64,000 nucleotides of DNA from Streptomyces sp. SM10 (GCF_002910915.1 NZ_NEUF01000039.1:27218-91217), one strand, 5' to 3'. Positions 19,590-29,213 are shown, numbered from the stretch's first letter. Program-made: numbers and translations. Notes: generated by a model not told the origin, from the letters alone.

Positions 19590-19986
19590 TTCAGCCTTCA
19601 CGAACGCCTGGGGTTCCGACTCGGTGCGCGCCCGGCGCGCAGGATGCGCCCCGGTCAGCTGTCGCTGCTGCTTCGGCACTCCAAAGCTGTCGACGCCGCT
19701 TGCGTGGCGTGATACCGACGTGTGTTTTGGGTTGCTTTGCGAGAGTTAACGCTCGTCGTGGCGTCCCGGGACCCCGGGACCTGTGCCCGCCGCGAGGGCG
19801 ATCCGACTACATCGGGGTGGGTGTGAACTGCGGTGAAGCTGTCGGGTATCACCAGAATAGGTCGTTGTGGTTCCGCCCCCCAGGAGCATGAGATTGCCTC
19901 GAAATCTTGGTCGTGCGGAATTCTCTTTGCTAGGTTCCTTCGCAGGGGTGCTCTGCACTGGTACTGACCGGGGGAAGTGATCAGGC
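19590..19986. other. Non-coding stretch upstream of the ESX-like cluster
   Basis: About 400 bp with no convincing gene on either strand. It is noticeably less GC-rich than surrounding DNA. It includes a small inverted repeat around GCGAGAGTTAACGCTCG (19740-19756). It must contain the promoter for the cluster starting at 19987, but no clear consensus was identified. Confidence 0.5.
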
Positions 19987-20266
19987 ATGGCCTGGGATGA
20001 GTGGGAAAAGCTGAAAACAGCGGCGCAGGGGCGAACCGCGCACATGCAGCTCAACCAAGCGCCGAACCAAGGCGGGGGCGGCGGTGGGCAGCAGGGTGAC
20101 CTGGCCGTCGACCAGCAGGACTTGGCCGCGATCGGGGACAGTGCCTATATCGAACCACATGGACTTCACCAAGAAGGCGCATCGGGGCGACGAGCATTTC
20201 ATCGCGTCCACGGTCAGTAGCATCGCGACGCTGGACAAGGGCTTCGACGAGGGGACCAAGTCCTGA
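19987..20266 (+). pseudogene. ESX-like (WXG100/AG1-type) small protein, internally deleted and out of frame
   Basis: The 5' part reads MAWDEWEKLKTAAQGRTA and MQLNQAPNQGGGG followed by DLAVDQQDLAAIGDSA, the start of a family of about 110-120-residue Streptomyces proteins with an ESX-like helical fold. The 3' part is in another frame: ISNHMDFTKKAHRGDEHF and IASTVSSIATLDKGFDEGTK, the end of the same family. The join is near 20140-20150 and about 50 central codons are missing. The final TGA overlaps the ATG of the next gene (TGATG), so the original pair was coupled. Family assignment is from memory of similar loci. Confidence 0.7.
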
Positions 20267-22449
20267 TGGACATCGAAGCGCTTCGGCACGGAAATTTCGC
20301 TGCGCTCGGCACTGCCGTGGAGGACTGGACCGGAGTGATTCAGCGCCTTACGGAGATGGAGAAGAGGGCGCGGGACGATCTGCGGGCCAAGGCGAACAGG
20401 GCGAATTGGGCCGGGGTGAACGCTTCCGTTTCGAGGGAGTTCATTAACAGGACGGCAGGCGAATTCGCCGACGCAGTCAAGCAGGCCACGAGCATCCGCA
20501 ACATTCTTCGCGATACCAGAGGTGAGCTCGTGGGCTACCGCGACGAACTCAACCGGGCGATCGACCGGGACTGGGACAAACACCTCTCCGTCGTCGGCGC
20601 GAAGGGTGGAGGCTTCACCGTCTACGTGAACGTGCACCCGGAACCGGATGGCAGCAAAGAGGCGATGACGCTGCTGAGAGACGAGCTCCAGGGCATACTC
20701 GCCAAGGCCACAGAGAGCGACAGCACCGCCGGCCAAGTGCTGAAGGCGCTGGCGAACCATGCCGAGTACGGATTCTCCGGCGGGCCTTCCTACGAGGACC
20801 GTGACGCTGCCGCTGATGCGATGAAGGCGGCGGACGATATGGCCAAGATCGTGAAGAAGGACCCCGAGGACCGTACGGCTGCAGACTTGGCCAGGCTGAA
20901 CGCGCGCCTCGAGAAGTACGGCCAGGATCCATTGTTCTCGGAGCGGTTTGCGCTTGCGGCAGGGCCGAAGGACACCCTGCAGTTCTGGGCCGAAGTCACG
21001 GACCGGTACGCGGGGGTGAAGGGCTCCAAGCTGGAAGAGCTCCAGGATCTGCAGAAGAACCTGAGCCTGACCCTCGCATCAGCGACGTACTCCGACTCCG
21101 TTCCGATGAGGGAGTGGAAGCACGACCTGATCAACGAGGGGAACACCAACTTCCGTGCCGACCCGGCCAATCCTCTCAAGGGCGCGGTCGGGGCCATCGG
21201 CTTCCAGGTCATGAGTAGCCTGATGAGTCAAGGCAAGTACGACAGCGAATTCCTCGACGAGTACGGGAAGAAGCTCCTCAGGTCGGACATGGCTCCGGCG
21301 GGCAGCGCCGGAATGAACACCAACGACGTGTGGACGTCCCCGGACCAGTCGGCGGACATGGTTTTCGGAAAGGGCAACGGACGTGACCCCATGACCGGCT
21401 TCATGGACGCCCTCTCGCACAATGCCGAAGCGGCAACCAACACCTTCGACGACAAATCCGTCCTTGAACATGTACTTCAGAGCACCAGGTACACGGACAG
21501 GGGGGAGTCGGTGGGACATGTACTTGAGGCTGCTGTCACCAGTGTGTCATTCGGCGAGGTGCCGACAGAGCCTGCCCCGCATAGCAAGGCACAGGTCGAA
21601 ATCATGCGAAACGTCATGCATGCCGTCGCCCAGCCTGGCAGCGGGGCCGACCTCGTGGACAAAGCCATGGGTGCGAGTTTCGGTCACATGGCTGCCGCGT
21701 ACATGCCTGAGATCAGCCGGTCGCTGGCGGGTCAGGGCGCGGAATCCATCTTCCTCACTAACAGTGCGGACGGGGACGGGCTATCGTCCCCTACGGATGT
21801 CAGGAGATTTCTGTACGAGGTCGCCCGTGATGACAACGGCCGAGCTGCGATTCATATGGGCGAAAGTATCTACACGAGCAGTCTCCTTGAAGCTCATATA
21901 TCGACGCCTTCCCTCTTCGGCGGCCCAACGTCTCAGGCCATCGAAGCCGTGAGTCACAACGCAGGGCTCATCGAGGGAATCGTGGGACATTCGGTCGCCG
22001 ATGCTGGCATTTCAGCGGACTTGGCGGCTCAGAAGAGTGAGAACGAAGCCGTCAAGGCGCAAGGAGACTTCTTCAAGTCCGTGATGGCGGCGGGCGTTGG
22101 AGTTGGCTCCGTCGCCCTGGCGCCTCAGAACCTGTCTGGTGCCATGGTGGGAGCGGCAGGGGGTGGCTTTTTCGGTGGGATCGTGGGTATGGCGGTCGAT
22201 CGCCTCATGGGCGGGCGCGAGATGGACGGCGCGCTGGACAACGCTCTTTACGTCACCGGGCAGGGCCTTGACAAGGATCTTTCTTCGGCCCGGGTGCAGA
22301 CCGAGACGTCGGTCGAGGACGCCATCAAGAGGCACGACTCGGATCTTCCGGTGGACGGCACCAAAGACATCGTCCGCAAATCCATGAACGCCGGGTGGGC
22401 GGACAGTGACACGAACCTGGAGGACAGCAGTGCCCGGCCAAGCTCGTGA
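20266..22449 (+). CDS. Large helical protein of ESX-associated (DUF6571-like) type
   Basis: 727 residues. Residues 1-110 form a predicted helical hairpin with ANWAGVNASVSREFINRTAGEF (a WxGxxA-type turn), resembling WXG100/LXG heads. The rest is long, mostly helical, without recognised catalytic motifs. Near the C-terminus (about 605-650) is a Gly-rich hydrophobic segment SGAMVGAAGGGFFGGIVG. No signal peptide. Follows the broken ESX-like gene with a 1-bp overlap and precedes two membrane-anchored paralogues, an arrangement repeated in many Streptomyces genomes. Could be an exported substrate or toxin-like protein of a type VII-related pathway; this is inference. Confidence 0.75.
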   Translation: MDIEALRHGNFAALGTAVEDWTGVIQRLTEMEKRARDDLRAKANRANWAGVNASVSREFINRTAGEFADAVKQATSIRNILRDTRGELVGYRDELNRAIDRDWDKHLSVVGAKGGGFTVYVNVHPEPDGSKEAMTLLRDELQGILAKATESDSTAGQVLKALANHAEYGFSGGPSYEDRDAAADAMKAADDMAKIVKKDPEDRTAADLARLNARLEKYGQDPLFSERFALAAGPKDTLQFWAEVTDRYAGVKGSKLEELQDLQKNLSLTLASATYSDSVPMREWKHDLINEGNTNFRADPANPLKGAVGAIGFQVMSSLMSQGKYDSEFLDEYGKKLLRSDMAPAGSAGMNTNDVWTSPDQSADMVFGKGNGRDPMTGFMDALSHNAEAATNTFDDKSVLEHVLQSTRYTDRGESVGHVLEAAVTSVSFGEVPTEPAPHSKAQVEIMRNVMHAVAQPGSGADLVDKAMGASFGHMAAAYMPEISRSLAGQGAESIFLTNSADGDGLSSPTDVRRFLYEVARDDNGRAAIHMGESIYTSSLLEAHISTPSLFGGPTSQAIEAVSHNAGLIEGIVGHSVADAGISADLAAQKSENEAVKAQGDFFKSVMAAGVGVGSVALAPQNLSGAMVGAAGGGFFGGIVGMAVDRLMGGREMDGALDNALYVTGQGLDKDLSSARVQTETSVEDAIKRHDSDLPVDGTKDIVRKSMNAGWADSDTNLEDSSARPSS

Positions 22450-23101
22450 CGAGGGAGAGGTGCTCATTGTCCCCCGGGTCGGAGCGAGGAGAATGGTCCT
22501 GATTCGGGTCGTTCTGAGTCTGGGCGTCGTCGTTGCCGGAGTTTTCGGGTACATCGAGGTTTTCACCAAGGGTGTCGACCGTTTGCCTGCCAAGGTATGT
22601 TCGGGCGCTGTCGACCGGGAGATCGCGGCCGACGTCCTTCCGAATACGATTACGGCTTCGGAGCGCGGGGAAAAGGGAATCGCGTATTCGAATTCCCGGG
22701 GAACGGTTTTCTACTGCTACGTCAAGACTCGTAGCCAGGACTCTATTCTTTCCGGGGAGGTCCAGATCAACGACGTCACATCGGCCAAGTGGCGCGAGGT
22801 CCATTCCGAGGGGGATCAGGAACCACGTGAGGTGCGGGCGAAGGGGGTCGATGTGATCACTACCTTCGATGGCGTCTCCGTCTACGTGTCCTGCACTCGG
22901 CCGGACCAAAACGGGCAGGAGCCGTTGCAGTCGTACGCACTGATCGCCGACGCGAGGACTATCGGGGACGCGCGGGTGACAGGCGTCGAACTTCAGCAGC
23001 GCGTGGCCGATTTCGCGTATCAGATCCTGCGGCACACCTACCAGGTCGAAGAGTGCCAAGAAGGTCAGGAATTCTCCGATGCACTTCCCCGCTTCAAATG
23101 A
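22430..23101 (+). CDS. Membrane-anchored protein, ESX-like cluster (paralogue 1)
   Basis: 223 residues from GTG 22430, chosen because GGAGG lies seven bases upstream; it overlaps the previous gene by 20 bp. A basic N-terminus is followed by one transmembrane helix (about residues 22-41, VLIRVVLSLGVVVAGVFGYI) and an extracytoplasmic domain with three cysteines, for example VCSGAVDREIAA, FYCYVKTRS and YVSCTRP, and a last one in VEECQEG. The next gene is a clear paralogue (shared FTKGxDRLP, KTRSQDSILSG, RTIGDxxVTG). Function unknown. Confidence 0.8.
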   Translation: MPGQARDEGEVLIVPRVGARRMVLIRVVLSLGVVVAGVFGYIEVFTKGVDRLPAKVCSGAVDREIAADVLPNTITASERGEKGIAYSNSRGTVFYCYVKTRSQDSILSGEVQINDVTSAKWREVHSEGDQEPREVRAKGVDVITTFDGVSVYVSCTRPDQNGQEPLQSYALIADARTIGDARVTGVELQQRVADFAYQILRHTYQVEECQEGQEFSDALPRFK

Positions 23102-23157
23102 TGGGGTGCTTGATTCCATCGTGAGCCGGGAGCGGTCAAAGATTGTGGAGTGCGATT

Positions 23158-23780
23158 GTGGAAGCGATTCAAAGGAAAATGGCAAAGCAGGCGCTTGTCG
23201 GCTTGGTTCTTGTGGCAGCAGGAATCTTCGGATATATACAGGTTTTACCAAGGGAGCCGACCGTCTGCCAGAAAGGGTCTGTTCGGGGGTGCTTGACCGG
23301 GACATAGCGGCCACGATTCTCCCGGGAACGATGACCGCTCGCGAGCGAGGGAGGAAGGTCGACGGGGTCGGAGAGAATTTCCTGTTCTCCTGCAATGTGA
23401 AAACGCGTAGTCAGGATTCCATCCTTTCCGGTGACGGCGCGGTCCACGATATTTCCGCGGATGAGTGGCTGGAAGGGGTCGAGGAGGACGCGGACGCGAG
23501 CAAGCTCGAAGTCGACTTTCAGGGCATCCGTGCGGTGTCCTACGCAACCCAGGCCTTCCTCTACGTTCCCTGTACGCCTACCGGGAAGAAGTCCGGAGCG
23601 GCCCGGCAGGATTACGGGCTGATCGTCGAGTCGAGAACGATCGGCGATACGGCGGTGACGGGGGACGAACTGCGTCAGGCGGTGACCGACTTCGCCTACG
23701 AGCTGCTGAGATACAACTACAGGATTCAGGGATGCCAGGAAGTGCGAACGCTCCCCTCCGAGCTACCCCGGTTCGCTTGA
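23158..23780 (+). pseudogene. Membrane-anchored paralogue 2 with a 1-bp deletion
   Basis: From GTG 23158 (GGAG upstream) the frame gives EAIQRKMAKQALVGLVLVAA and GIFGYIQV, the same anchor as its neighbour. At GTTTTACC (23242-23249) one base is missing relative to the neighbour's GTTTTCACC, and the homologous continuation FTKGADRLPERVCSGVLDRD to LPSELPRFA runs in the next frame to 23780. The C-terminal part therefore lacks its membrane anchor in frame. Either a recent null mutation or a sequence error. Confidence 0.8.
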
Positions 23781-23861
23781 CTACCTGACCGGATGCGGAC
23801 ATCGCCCGCGCGTGGACCATCACTACTGTCCCCCACCACCCTGCGGCCTTATGGTGCCGAT

Positions 23862-25709
23862 ATGTGCGGAATCGTGGGATACGTCGGGGCGCAGTCGGCG
23901 CAGGATGTCGTTGTCGCGGGGCTGAAGCGGCTGGAGTACCGGGGGTACGACTCCGCGGGGGTCGCCGTCCTCGCGGACGGGGGGCTGGCCTCCGCCAAGA
24001 AGGCGGGCAAGCTCCTCAACCTGGAGAAGGAGCTCAAGGACCGGCCGCTGCCGGCCGGGAACACCGGGATCGGGCACACCCGTTGGGCCACGCACGGCGG
24101 GCCCACCGACATCAACGCCCACCCGCATCTCGACAACGCGGGCCGGGTCGCCGTCGTGCACAACGGGATCATCGAGAACTTCGCCGCGCTGCGCGAGGAG
24201 TTGGCCGGACGGGGGCATGACCTCGCCTCCGAGACCGACACCGAGGTGGTGGCCCATCTGCTCGCCGAGGCGTACTCGGCCGGCGGCGATCTGCCCGAGG
24301 CCATGCGGGACGTGTGCCGGCGGCTGGAGGGTGCGTTCACCCTCGTCGCGGCGCACGCGGACGAGCCCGACGTGGTGGTCGGGGCACGGCGGAACTCGCC
24401 GCTCGTCGTCGGCGTGGGACAGGGGGAGATGTTCCTCGCCTCCGACGTCGCCGCCTTCATCGCGCACACCCGGGACGCCATCGAGCTCGGCCAGGACCAG
24501 GTCGTGGAGCTGCGCCGGGACGGTGCCACCGTCACCGGGTTCGACGGCTTCGCCGCGGAGACACGCGAGTACCACGTGGACTGGGACGCCTCGGCCGCCG
24601 AGAAGGGCGGCCACGCCTCCTTCATGCTCAAGGAGATCGCCGACCAGCCCAAGGCCGTCGCCGACACACTGCTCGGCCGGGTGGACGCTTCCGGCACGCT
24701 CCACCTCGACGAGGTGCGCATCGCGCCGGGCGTGCTCCGCGAGGTCGACAAGGTCGTCGTCATCGCCTGCGGCACCGCCTTCCACGCGGGAATGATCGCC
24801 AAGTACGCCATCGAGCACTGGACGCGGCTGCCCTGCGAGACCGAGCTAGCCAGCGAGTTCCGCTACCGCGACCCGATCCTGGACCAGCGCACCCTCGTCG
24901 TCGCCATCTCGCAGTCCGGCGAGACGATGGACACCCTGATGGCCGTCCGGCACGCCCGTGAGCAGGGGGCGAAGGTCCTCGCCATCTGCAACACGAACGG
25001 GTCGACCATCCCGAGGGAGTCGGACGCCGTCCTCTACACGCACGCCGGTCCGGAGGTCGCCGTCGCCTCCACCAAGGCGTTCCTGACGCAGCTCGTCGCC
25101 TGCTACCTCGTCGCGCTGTACCTGGGACAGGTGCGCGGCACCAAGTGGGGCGACGAGATCCGCACCGTCGTGCGGCAGCTCTCCGCGATGTCCGGCGAGG
25201 TCGAGCGTGTGCTGGGGACGATGGAGCCGGTGCGTGAGCTGGCCCGCTCGCTGTCCGGGCACGACACGGTGCTCTTCGTCGGCCGGCACGTGGGCTACCC
25301 GGTGGCCATGGAAGGCGCGCTGAAGCTCAAGGAACTCGCCTACATGCACGCCGAGGGCTTCGCCGCCGGGGAGCTCAAGCACGGGCCGATCGCCCTCATC
25401 GAGGAGGGCCTGCCGGTCGTCGTGATCGTGCCGTCCCCGCGCGGCCGTTCGGTGCTGCACGACAAGATCGTGTCGAACATCCAGGAGATCAGGGCGCGCG
25501 GCGCCCGTACCGTCGTCATCGCCGAGGAGGGCGACGAGGAGGTCGTCCCGTACGCCGACCACCTCATCAGGATCCCGGCTACGCCTACGCTGCTTCAGCC
25601 GCTGGTCGCCACGGTGCCCTTGCAGGTGTTCGCCTGCGAGCTGGCGACCGCCCGGGGCAACGAGGTGGACCAGCCGCGCAACCTGGCGAAGTCCGTGACA
25701 GTCGAGTGA
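23862..25709 (+). CDS. glmS: Glutamine-fructose-6-phosphate aminotransferase (isomerising)
   Basis: 615 residues. Makes glucosamine-6-phosphate from fructose-6-phosphate and glutamine. ATG 23862 is fixed by the N-terminal nucleophile Cys in MCGIVGYVG (exposed after Met removal). The glutaminase domain contains TRWATHG and HNGIIENF; the C-terminal part has two SIS domains, with SQSGETMDTLMA and HVGYPVAMEGALKLKELAY, ending NLAKSVTVE. First gene of a run with acpS and nnr. No glmS ribozyme-like leader is visible in the short upstream gap. Confidence 0.97.
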   Translation: MCGIVGYVGAQSAQDVVVAGLKRLEYRGYDSAGVAVLADGGLASAKKAGKLLNLEKELKDRPLPAGNTGIGHTRWATHGGPTDINAHPHLDNAGRVAVVHNGIIENFAALREELAGRGHDLASETDTEVVAHLLAEAYSAGGDLPEAMRDVCRRLEGAFTLVAAHADEPDVVVGARRNSPLVVGVGQGEMFLASDVAAFIAHTRDAIELGQDQVVELRRDGATVTGFDGFAAETREYHVDWDASAAEKGGHASFMLKEIADQPKAVADTLLGRVDASGTLHLDEVRIAPGVLREVDKVVVIACGTAFHAGMIAKYAIEHWTRLPCETELASEFRYRDPILDQRTLVVAISQSGETMDTLMAVRHAREQGAKVLAICNTNGSTIPRESDAVLYTHAGPEVAVASTKAFLTQLVACYLVALYLGQVRGTKWGDEIRTVVRQLSAMSGEVERVLGTMEPVRELARSLSGHDTVLFVGRHVGYPVAMEGALKLKELAYMHAEGFAAGELKHGPIALIEEGLPVVVIVPSPRGRSVLHDKIVSNIQEIRARGARTVVIAEEGDEEVVPYADHLIRIPATPTLLQPLVATVPLQVFACELATARGNEVDQPRNLAKSVTVE

Positions 25710-26090
25710 GTGAGTGAGCGCGTGATCATTGGGGTCGGGATCGATGTGGCGGAGATCGAACGCTTCGGCGCCGCGCTGGGGCGTACGCCGCAGCTGGCCG
25801 AGCGGCTCTTCGTGGAACGGGAGCTGCTGCTGCCGGGCGGGGAGCGGCGCGGGATCGCCTCGCTGGCAGCGAGGTTCGCCGCCAAGGAGGCCCTGGCCAA
25901 GGCGCTGGGCGCACCCGGCGGGCTCCTCTGGACCGACGCGGAGGTGTGCGTCGAGGAGAGCGGCAGGCCCCGGTTGGAGGTGCGCGGCACGGTCGCGGCG
26001 CGGGCGGCCGAACTCGGCGTACGCACCTGGCACGTGTCGCTCAGCCACGACGCGGGGGTGGCGTCGGCCGTGGTGATCGCGGAGGGTTGA
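25710..26090 (+). CDS. acpS: Holo-[acyl-carrier-protein] synthase
   Basis: 126 residues. Transfers 4'-phosphopantetheine from CoA to acyl carrier proteins. Family motifs [12 protein letters not shown] (metal-binding Asp) and [14 protein letters not shown] are visible, along with [18 protein letters not shown] at the end. GTG start directly follows the glmS stop with no gap, which suggests coupling. Small AcpS type rather than the Sfp type. Confidence 0.94.
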   Translation: MSERVIIGVGIDVAEIERFGAALGRTPQLAERLFVERELLLPGGERRGIASLAARFAAKEALAKALGAPGGLLWTDAEVCVEESGRPRLEVRGTVAARAAELGVRTWHVSLSHDAGVASAVVIAEG

Positions 26091-26094
26091 GCGT

Positions 26095-27546
26095 ATGCGA
26101 CACGCCTACAGCGTCGAGACCGTACGTGCGGCCGAGAAGGCCCTGATGGCACGACTCCCGGAGGGGGCGCTCATGCAGCGCGCCGCCGCCGGGCTCGCGG
26201 TGGCCTGCGGTGATCTGCTCCGGCGCAACGGCCGGGTGTACGGCTCACGGGTCCTCCTCCTCGTCGGCAGCGGCGACAACGGCGGGGACACCCTCTACGC
26301 GGGAGCCCGGCTGGCCCGGCGCGGGGCCGGCGTACGGGCCCTGCTGACCTCACCCGACAAGGTCCACCGGGCGGCGCTGGACGCTCTGCTGAAGGCCGGC
26401 GGGCAGCTCCTCGACGGCCCTGACCCCGGAGCCTTCGGCCCCGTCGACCTCGTCGTCGACGGCATCACCGGGATCGGGGGCCGCGGCGGCCTGCGGCCCG
26501 GTGCCGCGGCCCTGGTGCGCGCCGTCACCCGGGGACACGCGCCCGTGCTCGCGGTGGACCTGCCCAGCGGGGTCGAGGCCGACACGGGCCAGGTGCTCGG
26601 CCCCGCCGTGCGGGCGGACGCGACCGTCACCTTCGGTACGTACAAGCCGGGGCTGCTCATCGACCCGGCTGCCGAGCACGCGGGCGCACTCCGGCTCGTC
26701 GACATCGGCCTGGCGGCGCAGCTGCCCGCGCGGCCGGAGCTGGAGGCCCTCCAGTACGCCGACGTCGCCGACCTGCTGCCCGTGCCCGGCGCCGAGAGCG
26801 ACAAGTACCGGCGCGGGGTCGTCGGAGTGGCCGCCGGCTCGGAGCGGTACCCGGGCGCGGCCGTCCTCGCGGTCGCCGGGGCGCTGCACGGCGGCGCGGG
26901 GGCCGTGCGCTACGCGGGTTCCGGGGCCGACGCGGTGATCGCCCGCTTCCCGGAGACACTCGTGCATCCAGGACCGCCGTCGAAGGCCGGACGGGTGCAG
27001 GCCTGGGTGGTCGGGCCGGGGCTCGGCGACTCCCCGGCCGCGGCCGGGGCGGTCTCCGACGTGCTGGCCGTGGACGTCCCGGTGCTGGTCGACGCGGACG
27101 GGCTGCGGCTGATGGACGCCGGAGCCGTACGCGGACGGACCGCACCCACCGTCCTCACCCCGCACGCCGGCGAGGCCGCCGCGCTGCTCGGGGTGGGCCG
27201 CGAGGAGGTCGAGGCGGGCCGGCTCGCCGCCGTACGGGAACTCGCCGCGCGGTACCGCGCCACGGTGCTGCTGAAGGGCTCGACGACCCTCGTCGCGGAG
27301 GAGGGGGACTCCCCCGTGCGCGTCAATCCGACCGGGACGTCCTGGCTGGCCACGGCCGGCAGCGGCGACGTGCTGTCCGGGCTGACCGGTTCGCTGCTCG
27401 CGGCGGGCCTCGCACCGCGCGACGCCGCGTCGGTCGGCGCCTATCTGCACGGGCTCGCGGCGCGCCGGGCCTCCGACGGTGCACCGGTGTCCGCGCAGGA
27501 CGTGGCGGAGGCCCTGCCGGCGGCCTGGCGGGACGTGCGGGCCTGA
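26095..27546 (+). CDS. nnr: Bifunctional NAD(P)H-hydrate epimerase / ADP-dependent dehydratase
   Basis: 483 residues. Repairs hydrated NADH and NADPH. The N-terminal YjeF domain (about 1-220) carries GSGDNGGDTLYAGARL and VDLPSGVEADTG. The C-terminal carbohydrate-kinase-like domain has VVGPGLGD, LTPHAGEAAALLG and TAGSGDVLSGLTGSLL, the ATP/ADP-binding end. It follows acpS by 4 bp, an arrangement common in actinobacteria. Confidence 0.93.
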   Translation: MRHAYSVETVRAAEKALMARLPEGALMQRAAAGLAVACGDLLRRNGRVYGSRVLLLVGSGDNGGDTLYAGARLARRGAGVRALLTSPDKVHRAALDALLKAGGQLLDGPDPGAFGPVDLVVDGITGIGGRGGLRPGAAALVRAVTRGHAPVLAVDLPSGVEADTGQVLGPAVRADATVTFGTYKPGLLIDPAAEHAGALRLVDIGLAAQLPARPELEALQYADVADLLPVPGAESDKYRRGVVGVAAGSERYPGAAVLAVAGALHGGAGAVRYAGSGADAVIARFPETLVHPGPPSKAGRVQAWVVGPGLGDSPAAAGAVSDVLAVDVPVLVDADGLRLMDAGAVRGRTAPTVLTPHAGEAAALLGVGREEVEAGRLAAVRELAARYRATVLLKGSTTLVAEEGDSPVRVNPTGTSWLATAGSGDVLSGLTGSLLAAGLAPRDAASVGAYLHGLAARRASDGAPVSAQDVAEALPAAWRDVRA

Positions 27547-27610
27547 TCCAGGCTGGAACGAAGGCCCGGGCAGTGCGGGCCGGAGCGACAGGGACGGACG
27601 GTGATCGGTC

Positions 27611-27997
27611 GTGGGCAGCGGCAGCGGCATACGCGTACGCAGGGTGTACGACCCGCCGGAGGACGACGACGGCACCCGCGTCCTGGTCGACCGGCTCTGG
27701 CCGCGCGGGATCTCGAAGGAACACGCGGCGGTCGACCTGTGGGCCAAGGACGTGACGCCCTCGAAGGAGCTCCGGACCTGGTACCACGAGGACCGCACGG
27801 GGGACCGCTACGACGACTTCGTGGACCGCTACCGCACCGAGCTCGGCGACCCCGCCCACACCGAGGCCGTCGAGGGGCTGCTTGCCCTGCTGCGCAAGGG
27901 CGGCGCCGTCACCCTCGTCACCGCCGTGAAGGACGTCCCCACCAGCCATGTCCCGGTCCTCGTCGACCATCTGGAGCACGCCCTCGACCACCGCTGA
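27611..27997 (+). CDS. DUF488 family protein
   Basis: 128 residues from GTG 27611. The sequence VRRVYDPPEDDDGTRVLVDR followed by LWPRGISKEH and LRTWYHEDR is typical of the short DUF488 (YeaO-like) family, of unknown function. A 64-bp gap separates it from nnr. It ends 61 bp upstream of alr. Confidence 0.88.
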   Translation: MGSGSGIRVRRVYDPPEDDDGTRVLVDRLWPRGISKEHAAVDLWAKDVTPSKELRTWYHEDRTGDRYDDFVDRYRTELGDPAHTEAVEGLLALLRKGGAVTLVTAVKDVPTSHVPVLVDHLEHALDHR

Positions 27998-28058
27998 CCG
28001 CCTCACCGGGCACGGGAGGTCGAGGGCACAGGCGTACGGCTCTGAGAGACTGGGCGCG

Positions 28059-29213
28059 ATGAACGAGACAGCGACCCTGAGAGCCCGTGCCGAGATCGAC
28101 CTCGCCGCGTTGCGCGCCAATGTGCGCGCCCTGCGTGCGCGGGCGTCCGGGGCGCAGCTCATGGCCGTGGTGAAGTCCGACGCGTACGGGCACGGAGCGG
28201 TGCCCTGCGCCAGGGCGGCGCAGGAGGCCGGGGCGGACTGGCTGGGAACCGCCACGCCGCAGGAGGCGCTCGCGCTGCGCGCCGCCGGTATCGGCGGCCG
28301 GGTGATGTGCTGGCTGTGGACGCCCGGCGGCCCCTGGCGCGAGGCGGTCGAGGCGGACATCGACGTCTCGGTGAGCGGGATGTGGGCCCTGGAGGAGCTC
28401 GTCGCCGCCGCCACGGAGGCGGGGACCGCGGCCCGGGTCCAGCTCAAGGCCGACACGGGCCTGGGACGCAACGGCTGCCAGCCCGCGGACTGGCCGGAAC
28501 TCGTCACGGCCGCCCGGGCCGCCGAGGAGGCGGGCATCCTGCGCGTCACCGGTCTCTGGTCGCACTTCGCCTGCGCCGACGAGCCGGGCCACCCGTCGAT
28601 CGCCGCCCAGCTGGACGTCTTCCGCGACATGGTGGCCTACGCCGAGAAGGAGGGCGTCCGGCCCGAGGTCCGGCACATCGCCAACTCCCCGGCGACGCTC
28701 ACGGTGCCCGAGTCCCACTTCGACCTCGTACGCACCGGGATCGCGATGTACGGCATCTCGCCCAGCCCCGAGCTGGGCACCCCGGCCGACTTCGGGCTGC
28801 GCCCCGTCATGACGCTCGCGGCGTCCGTCGCGCTGGTCAAGCAGGTGCCCCCCGGGCACGGCATCAGCTACGGGCACCACTACACGACCTCCGCCGAGAC
28901 GACGCTCGCCCTGGTGCCGGTCGGCTACGCGGACGGCATCCCGCGTCACGCGTCGGGGCGGGGCCCCGTCCTCGTCGCAGGCGCCGTACGCACGATCGCG
29001 GGCCGGGTCGCGATGGACCAGTTCGTGGTCGACCTGGAGGGCGACACCCTGGAGGCGGGCGCGGAGGCGGTGCTGTTCGGGCCGGGGGACCGGGGCGAGC
29101 CGAGCGCGGAGGACTGGGCCGTGGCGGCGGACACGATCGCGTACGAGATCGTCACACGCATCGGCGCGCGCGTCCCCCGCGTCCATCTCCACGAGGACTC
29201 CGGCCGGGGCTGA
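28059..29213 (+). CDS. alr: Alanine racemase
   Basis: 384 residues. Interconverts L- and D-alanine for peptidoglycan, using PLP. The PLP lysine is K39 in AVVKSDAYGHGA; the second catalytic tyrosine is in GISYGHHYTT. Other family landmarks are KADTGLGRNGC, HIANSPATL, GIAMYGISP and VGYADGIPR. ATG 28059 is chosen over an upstream in-frame ATG because the conserved RAEIDLAALRANVRALR begins right after it. Followed by an alpha/beta hydrolase and tsaE, the conserved order in actinobacteria. Confidence 0.97.
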   Translation: MNETATLRARAEIDLAALRANVRALRARASGAQLMAVVKSDAYGHGAVPCARAAQEAGADWLGTATPQEALALRAAGIGGRVMCWLWTPGGPWREAVEADIDVSVSGMWALEELVAAATEAGTAARVQLKADTGLGRNGCQPADWPELVTAARAAEEAGILRVTGLWSHFACADEPGHPSIAAQLDVFRDMVAYAEKEGVRPEVRHIANSPATLTVPESHFDLVRTGIAMYGISPSPELGTPADFGLRPVMTLAASVALVKQVPPGHGISYGHHYTTSAETTLALVPVGYADGIPRHASGRGPVLVAGAVRTIAGRVAMDQFVVDLEGDTLEAGAEAVLFGPGDRGEPSAEDWAVAADTIAYEIVTRIGARVPRVHLHEDSGRG

